From positions 156,221,413 to 156,285,412 of the forward strand of contig VDFB02047230.1 in assembly GCA_007258455.2 (NCBI GenBank): 64,000 nucleotides of DNA, read 5' to 3'. Source of the stretch: Sequoia sempervirens. Lineage: Eukaryota > Streptophyta > Pinopsida > Cupressales > Cupressaceae. Both the position numbers and the translations under genes were made by a program. Below the pieces are notes generated by a model. The model saw only the letters and a program-made list of their open reading frames with translations. It was not told the origin of the DNA and searched no databases. Positions 1 through 10,803 of the stretch are shown one piece after another. Within the stretch, counting starts at the first letter, position 1, and each line of letters begins with the position of its first letter.

Positions 1-834
1 CCAACCTCATCCATAGGACATACATTTATAATCACGACAATAGATTGTTTCACAAAATGGGTAGAAGCTATTCCCTTGTGTTCAACAACTGCCGATGTAA
101 TATGTCATTTCATATTGGGACAGATTATTGGTCGCTTTGGACTTCCTTCCACGTTAGTTTCAGACAATGGAACGTCATTTAAGAATAATGATGTGAAGAA
201 TTTCTTGGAAAAAATTAATATACAACATAGATTCTTAATGCCTTACTACCCACAATCTAATGGAAAATCCTAATCAACTAACAAAAATCTTGAACAAATT
301 CTAAGAAAAATAGTGAACAAGCATAATAAAGAATAGCATACACAATTAACATACACATTATGGCCTTATCGTACTAGTATCAAAACTTCAATAGGAAACA
401 CACCTTACAACCTTGTTTATGTGGCCGAGGTAATTATGTCCATGGAGTTAGAGATTCCCTCCGTAAGAATTAATCTTCAAGGGCTAACTGATGACAATAA
501 TTATAGGGAACAACAATTACACCAACTTGAAATGCTCGATGAAAGGTGCATCAACGCCCTCAAACATCTTCAAGCTTTTCATAAGAAAATGAAACAAAGT
601 TATAATGATCATGTCATCCCTCATTCATTCACCAAGGGTGATTTGGTGTTATATGAAAATCAACGAAATGTCATTGCTAACCCGATAGAGAAAGGAAAGT
701 TTAGCCCTAATTGGTTAGGGTCGTATGTAGTTCAAGAGAGCTATGGGTCTAGAGCATACCCGATATCCGAAATGAATGGTACACCTCTTCAAGAACCTAT
801 TAATGATGCGCATTTGCGTCAGTACTACTCCTAG
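1..834 (+). pseudogene. Ty3/gypsy (Tat) integrase core and C-terminus, copy A
   Basis: 3' end of a polyprotein that begins before the window. One frame runs from base 1 to the stop at 832-834. The catalytic core shows the FTKWVEAIP block after the first Asp, then a LVSDNGTSF block with the second Asp (near 162). The third acidic residue should follow YYPQSNG; here its GAA codon is TAA (271-273), so the DDE Glu is now a stop. Another in-frame stop lies near 334-336. After it come a C-terminal domain with a FTKGDLVLYENQR segment and the family ending (LRQYY). In life integrase inserts retrotransposon cDNA into the chromosome. Copy B (9560-10803) is the close relative and keeps the Glu codon. 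A chromodomain is not seen. Family assignment is firm; the element is dead. Confidence 0.9.
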
Positions 835-1299
835 CCTTTCCGAATAGTGTGAGTTTTTAAAGAAATGTTGTTAGAGAAAATGGATAGTATGCCATTGTCT
901 CTCGCACTTTCTTTGTTCCTAAAAATTAGTTCTTTGTGTCTTGAATTGTGGGGTAGTGGGTCCAATGCAGTTTTGGATTCTTACTTCAGGTATCATGCTA
1001 TTCAAACCTTATGGTGTATGTTATGTTACATTAAACCCTTATTGACATTTAATGTTCTACAATTAAATTAGAAGTTCATTTAATTTAGCATAACATACTG
1101 CATCATAAATTTGAGAAAACTTAAGAAAAGACATGTTAGATCATGGAGATATTTATCAAATAGTCTAACAAAGATTATTTGATAAATCACGTTGCCATCT
1201 AACACATAAATATAAAATCCAAGCATGCTCATATATATATCAAAAGTTTTAAATACATCTCATCAATAGTACAATGTCACTATTGCCTATGTGTACTAG
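835..1299 (+). other. 3' non-coding region after integrase, copy A
   Basis: No credible ORF. The stretch is closely repeated after copy B's integrase (about 10804-11280), including the tract around 1080-1200 with two near-identical direct repeats of a TATTTATCAAATAGTCTAAC-like word. It separates the sense polyprotein from the antisense accessory ORF that follows. Confidence 0.6.
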
Positions 1300-3420
1300 A
1301 TCCCTTGGGATGTGGTGTCCATGCTTGTCGAGAGACGGTGGTGTGTGATTAGGATCTACTCATGCTTACCATCTCCTGCATAGTCCGTAGTGACTTGCAT
1401 AGCTCACCCTCACGTATCAATGCCTACACATGCTCTCGCTTTGCACAGTCTCTATCAGCCTAGATTCTGGCATTCTCTCTCTGAAGCTGCTTGAAATCTG
1501 ACTGTAAGATAGCCTCTCTCTTAGATCTTCAAGTTGCTCAAGCCTCCTCTAAATGCATTTCTAGTGCTAATACCTAACCCTCAGCCCAATCAATGTGCCT
1601 AGATACGCCATCATATGCTCCCCTTAGTCTCACATAAGGATCAAACAAGTCCATGTGTTGCACCAAAAATTGTGGCGGTATGTACTATGTGGTTGTAGCC
1701 TCATCTGTAGGAAGGGGTGGCACTATCATTGCAACTGCACATTGAAATAGGTCCTTAGGATCTATCACAGGCCCTGTGAGATAGAAATCCTAATAATAAT
1801 CAGTATACATCATCATAACACATATACATGAACATGATATACATAAAAACATACAACATAACAATAAATATCATCACCTGGGTCTATAGCATGATCAATA
1901 GGAATCTCAAACGCCTTGCTACTCTCTCTGTGCTCTCGGACACTGGCACGTGTAGACCATGACCTCGTAACCTATGTGGGAACTGTTTCTCTCCACTCAG
2001 CTCTAGAAGGACTAGCCTCACCTCTATCACTTTCCTCGTTCATGGGCTAGCTCTTCTCATCCTCCATCTACTCATCATCCTTCTCCCCCTCATAATTGAT
2101 TTCCTCCTCTAATTCCTCATCCCCATCTGGAAATAGGTTTGCTAGATCTACCCTCCTACCTGACTCTCTGTCCTCCTCCCCTAGATCCGGTAAAGGTCCT
2201 ATGAAGCCCATAGGATAATCCATTGGAAAGATATCTCCTGGATGAACCACCTCCCACCACTCATTGTACTCTTGTGTTGTGATGACATAGTCTATGTCAG
2301 AGACTAGGGGCATGTCTGTATCCTCCCCCTCTACATCATTCAAGATGATATTGTTTGTTGTCATCCATTTAAGATCTCGAGGTCTATGGGCACTCCATAA
2401 TAACCATCTGTATGAATCTCGTAGTTGTGGTCACCTTTGTATCTTCCCTAACTGTCTAATAATGCGATCGTAGTAGAAGGGTCTCACTACATGATCACAC
2501 TGTCCAAGCAAAATCCTGTTCCTTTGCATCTGCCTCAACTCTCCTATCATATCTGACCAAAATAGCTCCATTAGATAGGGTCCCCATATAATGTCCTCCT
2601 CGCTTAGTTTGTCAAATCTAACCCTCTAGAATAGTACATCACTATGCTGCCATGCCTGTCTCAGGGGATAGCTAAAGGAACATGGGTATCCCACTATTGT
2701 GGCAATTGAAAATCCTACAAGTCTGATATAGGTAATGTTCTCTAAGATCCAATTCTATAGTAGGATGCAATGCGGCTCTCCATAAGTAAACCGACCCAAG
2801 TTATAGTACAAGTGTGCCAGTATGCTCTGACTCCATGTGTAGAAACATGATAGTGCTCCATGTCTCAAATCATGTGCACTATCCCCCCTTCTAAATGTGC
2901 TCCATGACCATCATGGACTAGTACCAGCGCTACTGTGAAAATCAAGATGCATCTAACTAGTGGTGAGTTTGCATGAATAAGCCATGAAAGATCATTCGTG
3001 GACCCACCCTGCAACAAACCAATTTTCCTAGGTAATACTTGGTGTCAAACCACATCTCCTCAAAGCTCCTACCCTGCACTAGGAATACCCTCTCTCCTCA
3101 GATAGGCACTTGCAGTATGCGGTGCATGTCCTCCAATGTGACTGTCATCTTTCCTATTAGTAGATGGAAGGTGCAAGTGTCTGCGTCCCATCTCTCTACC
3201 AACGCCATTAGCATGGCATCATGATACTGCATGGCTAGCGAGAGATAGGCCCAATAGAGACCTTTCTCTTGGAGGATTTGCACATCCTGATCAAGTATCT
3301 AATTGAGAAGCTCTTGAAGAGGGGTGAACGTATGACCACCCAAGTGTTGGAACTACTAGGGTGCAATCTGCCATAAGAAAACAAGCAAAATGTCATTTAA
3401 AACATCTTAAAATCTTAAAT
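1300..3420 (-). pseudogene. Antisense plant mobile domain (PMD) ORF, copy A
   Basis: Read on the minus strand, 3283-3098 gives a PMD signature: LVERWDADTCTFHL followed by MTVTLEDMHRILQVPI, matching the family pattern of an ERW-x-T-x-FH-L block and a TLEDV block. Later pieces are an acidic open stretch at 2364-2068 and a coiled-coil-like tail around 1560-1320 (many Glu, Arg and Gln residues). The frame is broken by many stops. PMD proteins (MAIN/MAIL1 family) are nuclear plant proteins, and PMD is known to be carried by some plant transposable elements. Position is between integrase and the 3' LTR, in opposite orientation to the polyprotein. Element 2 has the same arrangement at 33418-31560. 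A second coding function beside pol is inferred for the ancestor only. Confidence 0.7.
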
Positions 3421-3500
3421 TTGTGCTTTAATGGTAAAAAAGTGTGCTAAAGTTGCTCTAGGATATCTTAATTAAGGGTTCTATACACTTTATTCCTTAA

Positions 3501-3675
3501 CTGGGACACGTTGCGACAAAGTGGGACACGTTGCGACAAAGTGGGACATGTTGTGACAAAGTGGGACACGTTGTGACAAAGTGGGACATGTTTGACAAAG
3601 TGGGACACGTTGTGACAAAGTGGGACACGTTGTGACAAAGTGGGACACGTTGTGACAAAGTGGGACACTTTGCAA
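3501..3675. repeat. 20-bp minisatellite, about 8.7 units
   Basis: Head-to-tail copies of a 20-base unit of the form GTGGGACACGTTGTGACAAA start at 3501, 3521, 3541, 3561, 3581 (19 bases), 3600, 3620, 3640 and 3660 (partial). Variation is almost only C/T and G/A inside ACACGTTGCG. The array lies just upstream, on the minus strand, of the PMD ORF start. Short ORFs across it are repeat artefacts. Confidence 0.95.
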
Positions 3676-4449
3676 TAATTTAGAAAAATGAAAGAAAAAC
3701 CCTCCCTAGACTATAAATCCATCTAAATATTTCATAAAAACATAAAAAAATTGATTAAATCAAAGTACAAAGAAGGCGAAATCCACTCACAGTAGAATGT
3801 AGCTCGCCCCATGCAACCGCCTCCCGTAGAAGCCCAATCCGTGGATGGGTGGATGGAAATTTGCTCAACATGATGGCTCACTCTACTTCTCACTTTGCAA
3901 AAAGGTAAAAGATAAAATGAATATGGATTATCTTCCCTTTTATCTTTATATACATGCATATTTAGATCACTTTTTGTTAAAAAGAAAAGAAGTGCTTTTT
4001 ATTTAAATTGACATATTAGGAGCTAGCAAACTCTGTTTTTGATGTCGTTTGTTGCTTTGGAATCGTGGTTCCACTCCCATTATCATCAAATGTCTATCAT
4101 CATGTGGAATGGTACTTGGAAATGCCATATGATGGACTTATGCAATTCGATGTGGTTGGATTGCTACCTTGATTCCACCTTCAGAAAGCAAGCAGAACCA
4201 AGGGGGGGCATACATCTACCCTCGAATTTAATTTTCTAAGCAAGTTAGATAAGAGGATTATATTTGAGCTACTAACGAATCTGTGATGCAAAATGTGGTT
4301 CCTAACATTGTGGTTTTGCAGGTAACTACAGTGGGGGCTTCATTCTCCCTAGCGAATCCATATGAGTATCCTTTTATAAAGTTACTTGTTGAAGTACTTT
4401 AGCTTGCATATGCACATAGTGTCATATCGGTGCTAAAGTGGGGGCTAAA
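3676..4449 (+). other. Non-coding tail of copy A up to the 3' LTR
   Basis: No supported ORF. From 4130 onward the sequence matches 11790-12101 of copy B. The part 1810-4125 (PMD N-terminal half and minisatellite) is missing from copy B, which joins directly at about 11780. The tail ends in the G-rich tract used as polypurine tract. Confidence 0.6.
4434..4449 (+). promoter_or_regulatory. Polypurine tract upstream of LTR A
   Basis: The G-rich AAAGTGGGGGCTAAA tract abuts the TGTAG start of the LTR. This is the expected place for the plus-strand primer of reverse transcription. Copy B has the shortened form AAAGGGGGCTAAA at 12089-12101. A second G-rich candidate, CAGTGGGGGCTTC (near 4329), is more than 100 bases away and less likely. 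Confidence 0.6.
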
Positions 4450-4664
4450 TGTAGTGTATAAAAATGCATACCTTTGTATTTTCACACTTAATTTGGACCT
4501 ATTTTAGCATCCCTTGCATTAAATTCCCTTTAGGTCACTTGTTATGGGCCCCTAAGACCCCTTTTTGTGCATCTTGAGGCATATTTCAACTCTGAACCTA
4601 ACCAAAATCCATAAACGACTATTAATCTTGGTAACACACCTTTCAAAATTGCAAAATAGGCCTT

Positions 4665-4741
4665 GTGGGACCAAGACACCCTTGGTGGCATCTTAGTCCC
4701 ACCTAGTGGGACCAAGATGCCACCTAGGGTATCTTAGTCTT
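4665..4741. repeat. Two palindromes in LTR A, GGGACCAAGA/TCTTAGTCCC type
   Basis: Unit 1 (4665-4702) has arms GTGGGACCAAGA and TCTTAGTCCCAC around a 14-base centre. Unit 2 (4708-4741) has arms GGGACCAAGATGCC and GGTATCTTAGTCTT. LTR B keeps both (12315-12352 and 12358-12391) with point changes. Related units lie at 6234-6268 and, better preserved in LTR B, at 13175-13208. Confidence 0.8.
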
Positions 4742-4849
4742 GGGAGCTTTATTTTTGAAAATTAAGAGCGAGAAATGAAAATATTTGATTTAAATTAGCA
4801 TTTTGTTGGCCTTTGGGATCTAATAATCGGGTTATTAGATAGGAGTGCA

Positions 4850-4857
4850 TATAAAAG
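4850..4857 (+). promoter_or_regulatory. Candidate TATA box of LTR A
   Basis: TATAAAAG, 400 bases inside the LTR, within a block well conserved in LTR B (12500-12507). By analogy with plant LTRs it would set the start of the genomic RNA near 4880. No transcript evidence is available. Confidence 0.55.
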
Positions 4858-5117
4858 TAAGATTCACACCCCATTTTTACATAAGTTTTGAATAAGAGAC
4901 ATAAGTTGAAGAAAGTTGAGATAAGGAAGCAAGTTGAAGGAGAGTTTCAAGTCTTGGAGCAACCTTCTATTGTATTTTTTGTAGAATTTTCAAGTCCATT
5001 TTAAAAGCAAAGATCTAGCATTGCCAAAGAGTAATAATGGATTCCTATTGAGGATCATGAGAGATTCTAGGTTGGAGATGCAACTAGCCATTCTCCCAAG
5101 CTTAAAGACTTGTTTCT

Positions 5118-5711
5118 TTATGTTGGTATATGGAGTCTAATCAGACTCGGTGGTTAAATTTTCCCCTTTTATCAACACTATTTCCCCCAAATTATTTAAT
5201 GGGGTCAAGGGGCAGTTCCCCTTGCAAGGGTTTGGGGGTAGTTCCCCCCAAGATGGGGTCAAGGGGTAGCGCCCTTGGTGCACTCCCTATCGTGATATAG
5301 GGCAGGGTTGAGGGGCAGCACCCCCGTGGGCACTCGGGGGCAGCGCCCCTGAAACCTATCATGTTTTTTATTATTTTATAAAGGTGTCAGGTGTTATTTT
5401 TTCTATTGGCTAACATAAAAAAGTCCTATTTTGTAACACACATAAGTCTTGATAAAAGGCTAAGGATTAGGGTTTATGTTGACATTGTATTGTAGCATTT
5501 GCATCGATATTGACTTGCAAGGATTGTTGGTTGTAATCGGTTTGATTTACTGGATAATAATATTGGACTCTTTGTTGGTGGATTTAGCCCAAGTTTGGGT
5601 GAACCCCATTAAATATTGTCTCTTGCTGTTATTATTTATGTGTTTTTCATTCCTCTGTTTAATCTTTATTTGCATATAATTGATATTTTTTGCATACAAT
5701 TCCAAACACTT
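5118..5711. other. 594-bp segment present in LTR A only, with GC-rich palindrome array
   Basis: LTR B joins directly across this interval. Inside, 5206-5351 holds six short palindromes with G-run arms: CAAGGGG/CCCCTTG (5206-5224), TTGGGGG/CCCCCCAA (5232-5251), an imperfect one (5259-5278), CCCTAT/ATAGGG (5285-5302), and imperfect GGGG/CCCC units at 5310-5327 and 5333-5351. Most spacers are CAG or TAG plus two bases. No target duplication is clear, so insertion into A and deletion from B are both possible. A hydrophobic 67-codon ORF here (5476-5679) is not supported. Confidence 0.7.
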
Positions 5712-6233
5712 TATTGATTCCATCTTCCATTGTTCTATTTTCTACCTAAGGAAGGTACATTTCATGTTTATGACTTGTTAGGGTGATTAGAGATATCCTT
5801 TATAGGTAATTTACATTTGCATCTTTGGAATTCTATTCTAACACATTTGAATAGGGTTTCTCCATGTTCTAGCTTGCATAATCTTAGACACACATAAGAT
5901 TAGGGCACACACACATTTCCATTTTTAGATTTATGATTTTCAATCAAGGTTTAATTACCAAACAAGGGGTTTGACCAAGGAAAACCCCCATCAAAAATTA
6001 ATCCAAATTCCTTTGTTTTGTAGGTTATTTTATAGGTTCAGATCTGAAGTCCTGGCAGAGAAGGAAGTGCAGACCTTAAACCTCGAGATCACACTCAATT
6101 TTTTTAGAAATTTAGATTGGGAGTAAGAAGGTAGTAAGGGAATCTTAGTCATCTAGGTGTAATTTTACAAAGATTCTTTTAGATCCTATTCTAGCATCCA
6201 AATATTTTGCATCTTCCCCAAAAAAATAGTAGC

Positions 6234-6268
6234 GGGACTAAGACAACAGCAAGAGCGTCTTAGTCCTC
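6234..6268. repeat. Palindrome near the 3' end of LTR A
   Basis: Arms GGACTAAGAC and GTCTTAGTCC pair perfectly around AACAGCAAGAGC. LTR B has the same unit at 13289-13325 with one arm base changed. It is the partner of the units at 4665-4741 in the upstream half of the LTR. Confidence 0.8.
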
Positions 6269-6608
6269 CTCAACATATTTTGACAGCTTCTTTGGATTTC
6301 TAGAATCCTTCTCACATCTCCAGACTTCCCAGGTACATACATCATAACTCCCTGTTGCATAATTTTATCATTTGCATCCTTCATTTAGCTTGCATTACTA
6401 GGTTTTGTAGGTTGAATGCTTATTTGTCTTTTCCAGGTAATTTCTTGGTGGTGAACCCCTAATATCTCAAAGAACGCACTCCTAGGTCTTCCTTGTTGAG
6501 AATTGAATCACCTTATGAGGTTGATATTCAATCCAATTAGGATTCCTAGGAAATAATTGAATGACCTAGAGGAGAAGAGAGTGAATTTCACCCCCTTTCC
6601 CCCCTACA

Positions 6609-6640
6609 GTTCACTATGATAACTAGGTGATGTTTGAAGA
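6609..6640. other. 32-bp flank shared after LTR A and LTR B (duplication junction)
   Basis: TTCACTATGATAACT and the following GATGTTTGAAGA occur right after both LTR ends (6609-6640 and 13659-13692), then the sequences diverge. After LTR B this segment is part of a minus-strand coding region of element D (reads ELLQTSPSYHSE). It is therefore best read as host flank copied together with the LTR, not as a primer-binding site. After LTR A it is followed at once by pol spacer sequence. Confidence 0.6.
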
Positions 6641-7290
6641 CCATGGATTCATGAGATGCATGCGGTTCCTTGAACTCTTTATCGTATCATGAAGTATGTA
6701 TATAAGAACAAGATATAGAAAATTGAAATGGACCCCGAGCCTAAAATTTGTTTACAAATTGAAAAGGGAACCACTAGTCCTCTGAACACATTAATTCCAA
6801 CATAAAATATAGACCCTATAACAAAAGAAACACAAGAGATGGAAACAGTGTCAAAATTATCAGATGATGATTAAGGTTCTTTGGAGTTCACACCTTCATT
6901 TATGGGATAATATATAATCACACGAAAAGATGATGAAAAAGAAAAGTAATCAATGGTTATGTCAACACAGAAATCAAGAGAAAACTCTCAAGCATCTACC
7001 TCATCTACTCTTGAAGAAGACACAAGCTACAAAACAAACTTTGATGAGATATTGTCAATAACCACCAAACCCGAAAGAAATGGAAAAACTTTATGGTTGA
7101 GGTTATGAACTTATGAAAAAATTGGGGTATAGTGGAAAAGGATGTGGAAATAAAGAACAAGGAATTCATGTTCCTATGGAACCTAACATGCAAGAAATAA
7201 AAAATGTTTTGGGATACTGTCCTTCTAAGATAACACAAGTAAACATGAGACCTTCAATAAACATCAACACTGTTATGTGTAAAAAAAATC
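6641..7290 (+). pseudogene. Pol segment before RT with G-patch-like motif, copy B
   Basis: Copy B starts inside pol: charged spacer sequence from about 6729 (starts MDPEPK), broken by stops, then LGYSGKGCGNKEQGI (about 7122-7166). This fits the glycine-rich G-patch consensus found between protease and RT in many Tat elements. The corresponding motif in element 2 is MGYNRNQRLGQNDNGLI. No gag, protease, leader or primer-binding site exists upstream in this copy. The G-patch is an RNA-binding or helicase-cofactor motif in cellular proteins; its role in the retroelement is unknown. Confidence 0.65.
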
Positions 7291-7299
7291 AATCTTACC

Positions 7300-8560
7300 T
7301 TGAAGCATCCAAAATTGCTTGATATGAATTTTGAACCATCATGGGAATACTGTGAAGATGGCGAATCCTTGAAAAAAATGCTAGGAGCTTATGATAAACC
7401 ATCTACTCCTCACAAGACAAAGGTTACATGTGCTATGATTAGTACCAAAAAAAAAAATGGAGAAAAGGAGAACAATGAGATAGACATGCATAATGAAGAA
7501 TACAACCTTGAATTTCTGAGATCAAATGCACTTCCTTTAGGGGATACTATGGATATAGCAATAGACATCAATGATAAAGAGAAAGTAATTAAGATAGGAA
7601 AATGCCTTGATGATGGAGAACAAGAGGATACTGCAACTTTGCTTCATGACTTTCCCAAAAAAAATTCTTGGACTTATTTTGATATGTCAGAAATTGAACC
7701 TAAGATTGTAACACACAACATAGTCCTTGTTGAAAAGGCTAAGCCCATTAGACAAAAAAATTGCAAAATGAACCCTAAAATAGCCTTGTTGGTTAAGGAA
7801 TAAATTGAAAACTCCTTGAGTCTAGTTTCATAAGACCTATGGATTTTTCTACTTGGATCTCAAATTTTTTTGCAGTCGCAAAACCTGACAATTGTATTAG
7901 GATGTGTATGGATTTTCATGATTTGAACAAAGCATCTTTAAAAGATGACTTTCCCCTTCCTAATATTGACATGATAGTAGAATCAACTGCGGGACATTCT
8001 TTGTTGTCATTCATGGATGGATTTTTTTGGATACAATCAAATCTTCATCAACCCTCAAGATTAGTACAAAACAACATTCAAAACTGTTCGAGGAACATTT
8101 TGTTGGGTTATGATGCCTTTTGGATTGAACAATGCGAGTGCAACATATCAATGAGCTATAACACTAATATTCCACGATTACATAAGATTTTGGAACATTA
8201 TGTTGATGATATTCTAGCTAAATATTTAACAAGGCAAGATAATGTGAATTTTCTTCGAAAGCTCTTTGAGTGAATTGAAAAATACATGAGATTGAATATG
8301 AAAAAGTGTGTCTTTGGTGTGGATAGTGGAAAAATTTTGGGTTTTATTGTATCTCCTAGAGGCATTGAGGTGGACACAAAGAAAATTGATGCTATCATTA
8401 ACATGTTTCCTCCTAGAAATATCTCTCAATTTCATACCTTACATGGAAGAATTTAAGCCATTCAATGATTTGTAACATCCTTAGCAGATTGAACATTACC
8501 ATTTACACATCTTCTCAAGAAAGGCATACACTTTGATTAGAATGAGGATTGTAAATAGGA
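7300..8560 (+). pseudogene. Reverse transcriptase, copy B
   Basis: 7300-7803 encodes the pre-RT linker ending in the conserved KAKPIRQ...NPKIALLVKE block. The RT palm follows at 7839-8273: DFHDLNKASLKDDFPLPNID, then the SFMDGF block, a frame-disturbed stretch (8030-8150), and HYVDDILAK with the catalytic YVDD codons at 8199-8210. The thumb/connection (CVFGVDSGKILGFIVSPRGI) continues to about 8460 with several stops. RT copies the genomic RNA into cDNA. A stop at 7801 and local frameshifts between 8030 and 8150 kill the frame. Confidence 0.88.
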
Positions 8561-9430
8561 TTTTGAGAGTTTGAAAGACTATCTTGTCACTCCACCTATT
8601 TTACAACCCGCGATGCAAAACAAACCATTCATCCTTTATACATCCACATCAGCCCATGCTCTTGCAGCATTGTTGGCTCAACAAGATGAAAAGGGTAAAG
8701 AACATCATGTTTATTAGATTAGTCGAACATTGATTGATTATGAGAAATGATACACAACAATAGATAAACAATGTTTGGCCCTTGTATTCATTACTAGTAA
8801 GTTGCAACACTACTTATTAAATGTTGAAATACAAGTAATGACAAAGTTTGACCCTTTAAAACACCTTTTCACTAAAACAAATTTATTCAGACACTTAATG
8901 AAGTCAGTAATGTAGTTGACTGAGTTTGACCTAAAATTTATTTCACAAAAATCAATTAAGGGTCATGTCTTGACTGACCAGTTGGCTGATGCTCCTCCTT
9001 TAGCATTTCCTAGTAATGATTCTTTCCTTGATGATAATGTGTTAACAATTGAAGAAAATACATTGGAATTGTATTTTAATGGATCTAGGTACAGAACTAG
9101 TTCTGGCGCGGGGGTTAGAATAAAACTGCTCGCAAAAGAGCCTATTCCTTTATCATATCAGTTAAATTTCCTATGTACAAACAACACTGTTGAGTATGAG
9201 GTGTTACTCGCTGGACTACATGTCGCTTATGGGCGCTAGAGACATTAAGATATTTGGTGATTCACAATTATTCCTTAAACAAATAAATGGAACATATCAA
9301 ACAAAACATGAAAAATTATCAAAATACAAGGATCTCACAATGAAATTGTTAGAGAAGTTCAAATCCTTCACCATTGATAGCATCCCTTGAAAAGATAATC
9401 ATTATGCAGATGCAATGGAAAGTTTTGTTT
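8561..9430 (+). pseudogene. RNase H plus second (archaeal-type) RNase H, copy B
   Basis: First domain about 8580-8960: PFILYTSTSAHALAALLAQ, then HHVY-stop-ISRTLIDYEK, and a tail with IKGHVLTDQLADAP. Second domain 9050-9390: LELYFNGSRYRTSSGAGVRI, then NNTVEYEVLLAGLHVA and, after a stop at 9237, KIFGDSQLFLKQINGTYQTK. The order RT, RNase H, second RNase H, integrase is typical of Tat. The usual DGS of the second domain reads NGS here (first catalytic Asp replaced by Asn). Both domains contain stops. Confidence 0.8.
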
Positions 9431-9559
9431 CTCTTATTTCCCCTCAAGATCCTTCAAAAGACTTCACCTTCATTTTCCATACAATTATGAAATCATCAAT
9501 CAAAGATAAAATAGACGAAGTATTAGCAACAACAATTAAAAAAATGAGTAAATGGTGAT

Positions 9560-10803
9560 ATGATATTCAATTATTTCAAAGATGGTACCTTTCTCAAGCC
9601 GACAAATAAAAACACTTGCTCTCATCTTCAAAAATTTGCATCTAGATACATTATCCTGGCGGACATCTTATATAAGCGGTCCTTTGATGGCCTTTTTCCA
9701 AGGTGTCTTAAACAATCTGAAATCCCTATAGCACTTGAACAAGCTCATGCAAGTGCTTGTGGGGTGAATTTTGGAGGAAGATCATTAGTTCAAAAGGTAA
9801 TCCACATAGGATATTATTGGAAAAACATGGAACAAGATTGTTTTGAATACGTTAAGAAATGTCACAAGTTTCGAGAGCATCAAAACTTAATTCATGATCT
9901 TTCCTTCAAGCTTCGCACACAAGTTCCTATTTGGCCATTCTTGGTATGGGGTTTGGATATTATTGGAAAAATATCTCCACCCTCATTCACATGGCATACG
10001 TTTATAATCGGCAATGGATTATTTCACAAAATGGGTAGAAGCTATTCCCTTGCATTCAACAACTGCCGATGTAATATATTGTTTCATATTAGAACACATT
10101 ATTGCTCGCTTTGGACTTCCTTCCACGTTAGTTTCAGACAATGGAGCACCATTTAAGAATAATGATGTGAAGTTCTTGGAAACATTTTATATAAACATCG
10201 ATTCTCAATGCCTTACTACCCACAATCTAATGGACAAGCCGAATCAACTAACAAAACTCTTGAACAAATTCTAAGAAAAATAGTGAAAAAACATAATAAA
10301 GGTTGGCATATGCAATTAATGTACACATTATGGGCTTATCGTACTAGTATCATAACTTTGACATGAAACACACCTTACAACCTTGTTTATGGTGCTGAGG
10401 CAATTATGCCCCTAGAGTTAGAGATTCCCTCCTTAAGAATCACTCTTCAAGGGCTAATTGATGACAATACTTATAGGGAACAACAATTACACCAACTTGA
10501 AATGCTCGATGAAAGGTGCAACAACGCCCTCAAATATCTTCAAGCTTATAATAATAAAATGCAATGAAGTTATAATAATCATGTCATCCCTCGTTCATTC
10601 ACCAAGGGTTATTTGGTGTTATATGAAAATAAGTGAAATGTCAATGCTAACCCAACAGAAAAAGGAAAGTTTAGCCCTAATTGGTTAGGACCTTATGTAG
10701 TTCAAGAGAGCTATGGGTTTGGAGCATACTTGATATCCGAAATGGATGGTACACCTCTTCGGGAACATATTAATGCCACACACTTGCATCAATACGATGT
10801 GTA
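9560..10803 (+). pseudogene. Integrase, copy B
   Basis: 9560-10156 carries the zinc-binding region (AHASACG, then YYWKNMEQDCFEYVKKCHKF) and the WGLDIIGKI approach to the core. A frameshift near 9995-10015 moves the core to another frame: MDYFTKWVEAIP, LVSDNGAPF, then PQSNGQAES with the catalytic Glu present. A second frameshift near 10180 follows. The C-terminal part (10380-10803) still resembles copy A residue by residue. It is the closest relative of 1-834 in the window. Confidence 0.88.

Larger units (their letters stand above)
4450..6608 (+). mobile_element. LTR A of the A/B Tat element (2159 bp)
   Basis: Starts TGTAG and ends CTACA, a perfect 5-bp inverted terminal match. It is preceded by a polypurine tract and contains a TATA box at 4850-4857. 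It aligns through most of its length with 12102-13658. The main difference is 5118-5711 (about 594 bp, GC-rich palindromes at 5206-5351), absent from LTR B. Two groups of GGGACCAAGA/TCTTAGTCCC palindromes lie at 4665-4741 and around 6115-6268. Downstream it is not followed by a primer-binding site and gag but by 32 bases of foreign flank and then the middle of pol, so it does not act as a normal 5' LTR of copy B. Confidence 0.85.

Noticed and set aside
3468..3675. Overlapping ORFs reading SHFVTTCPTLSQ-like repeats, and a CRISPR-like look
   Set aside because: They are translations of the 20-bp minisatellite; there are no unique spacers, so neither a gene nor a CRISPR array.
5476..5679. Small hydrophobic protein of 67 residues
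   Set aside because: Lies in the segment unique to LTR A, TTTATT-type composition, no conservation.
6609..6640. Primer-binding site after LTR A
   Set aside because: No TGG at the LTR end, no leader or gag follows, and the same bases after LTR B are coding sequence of element D. Kept as an alternative only.
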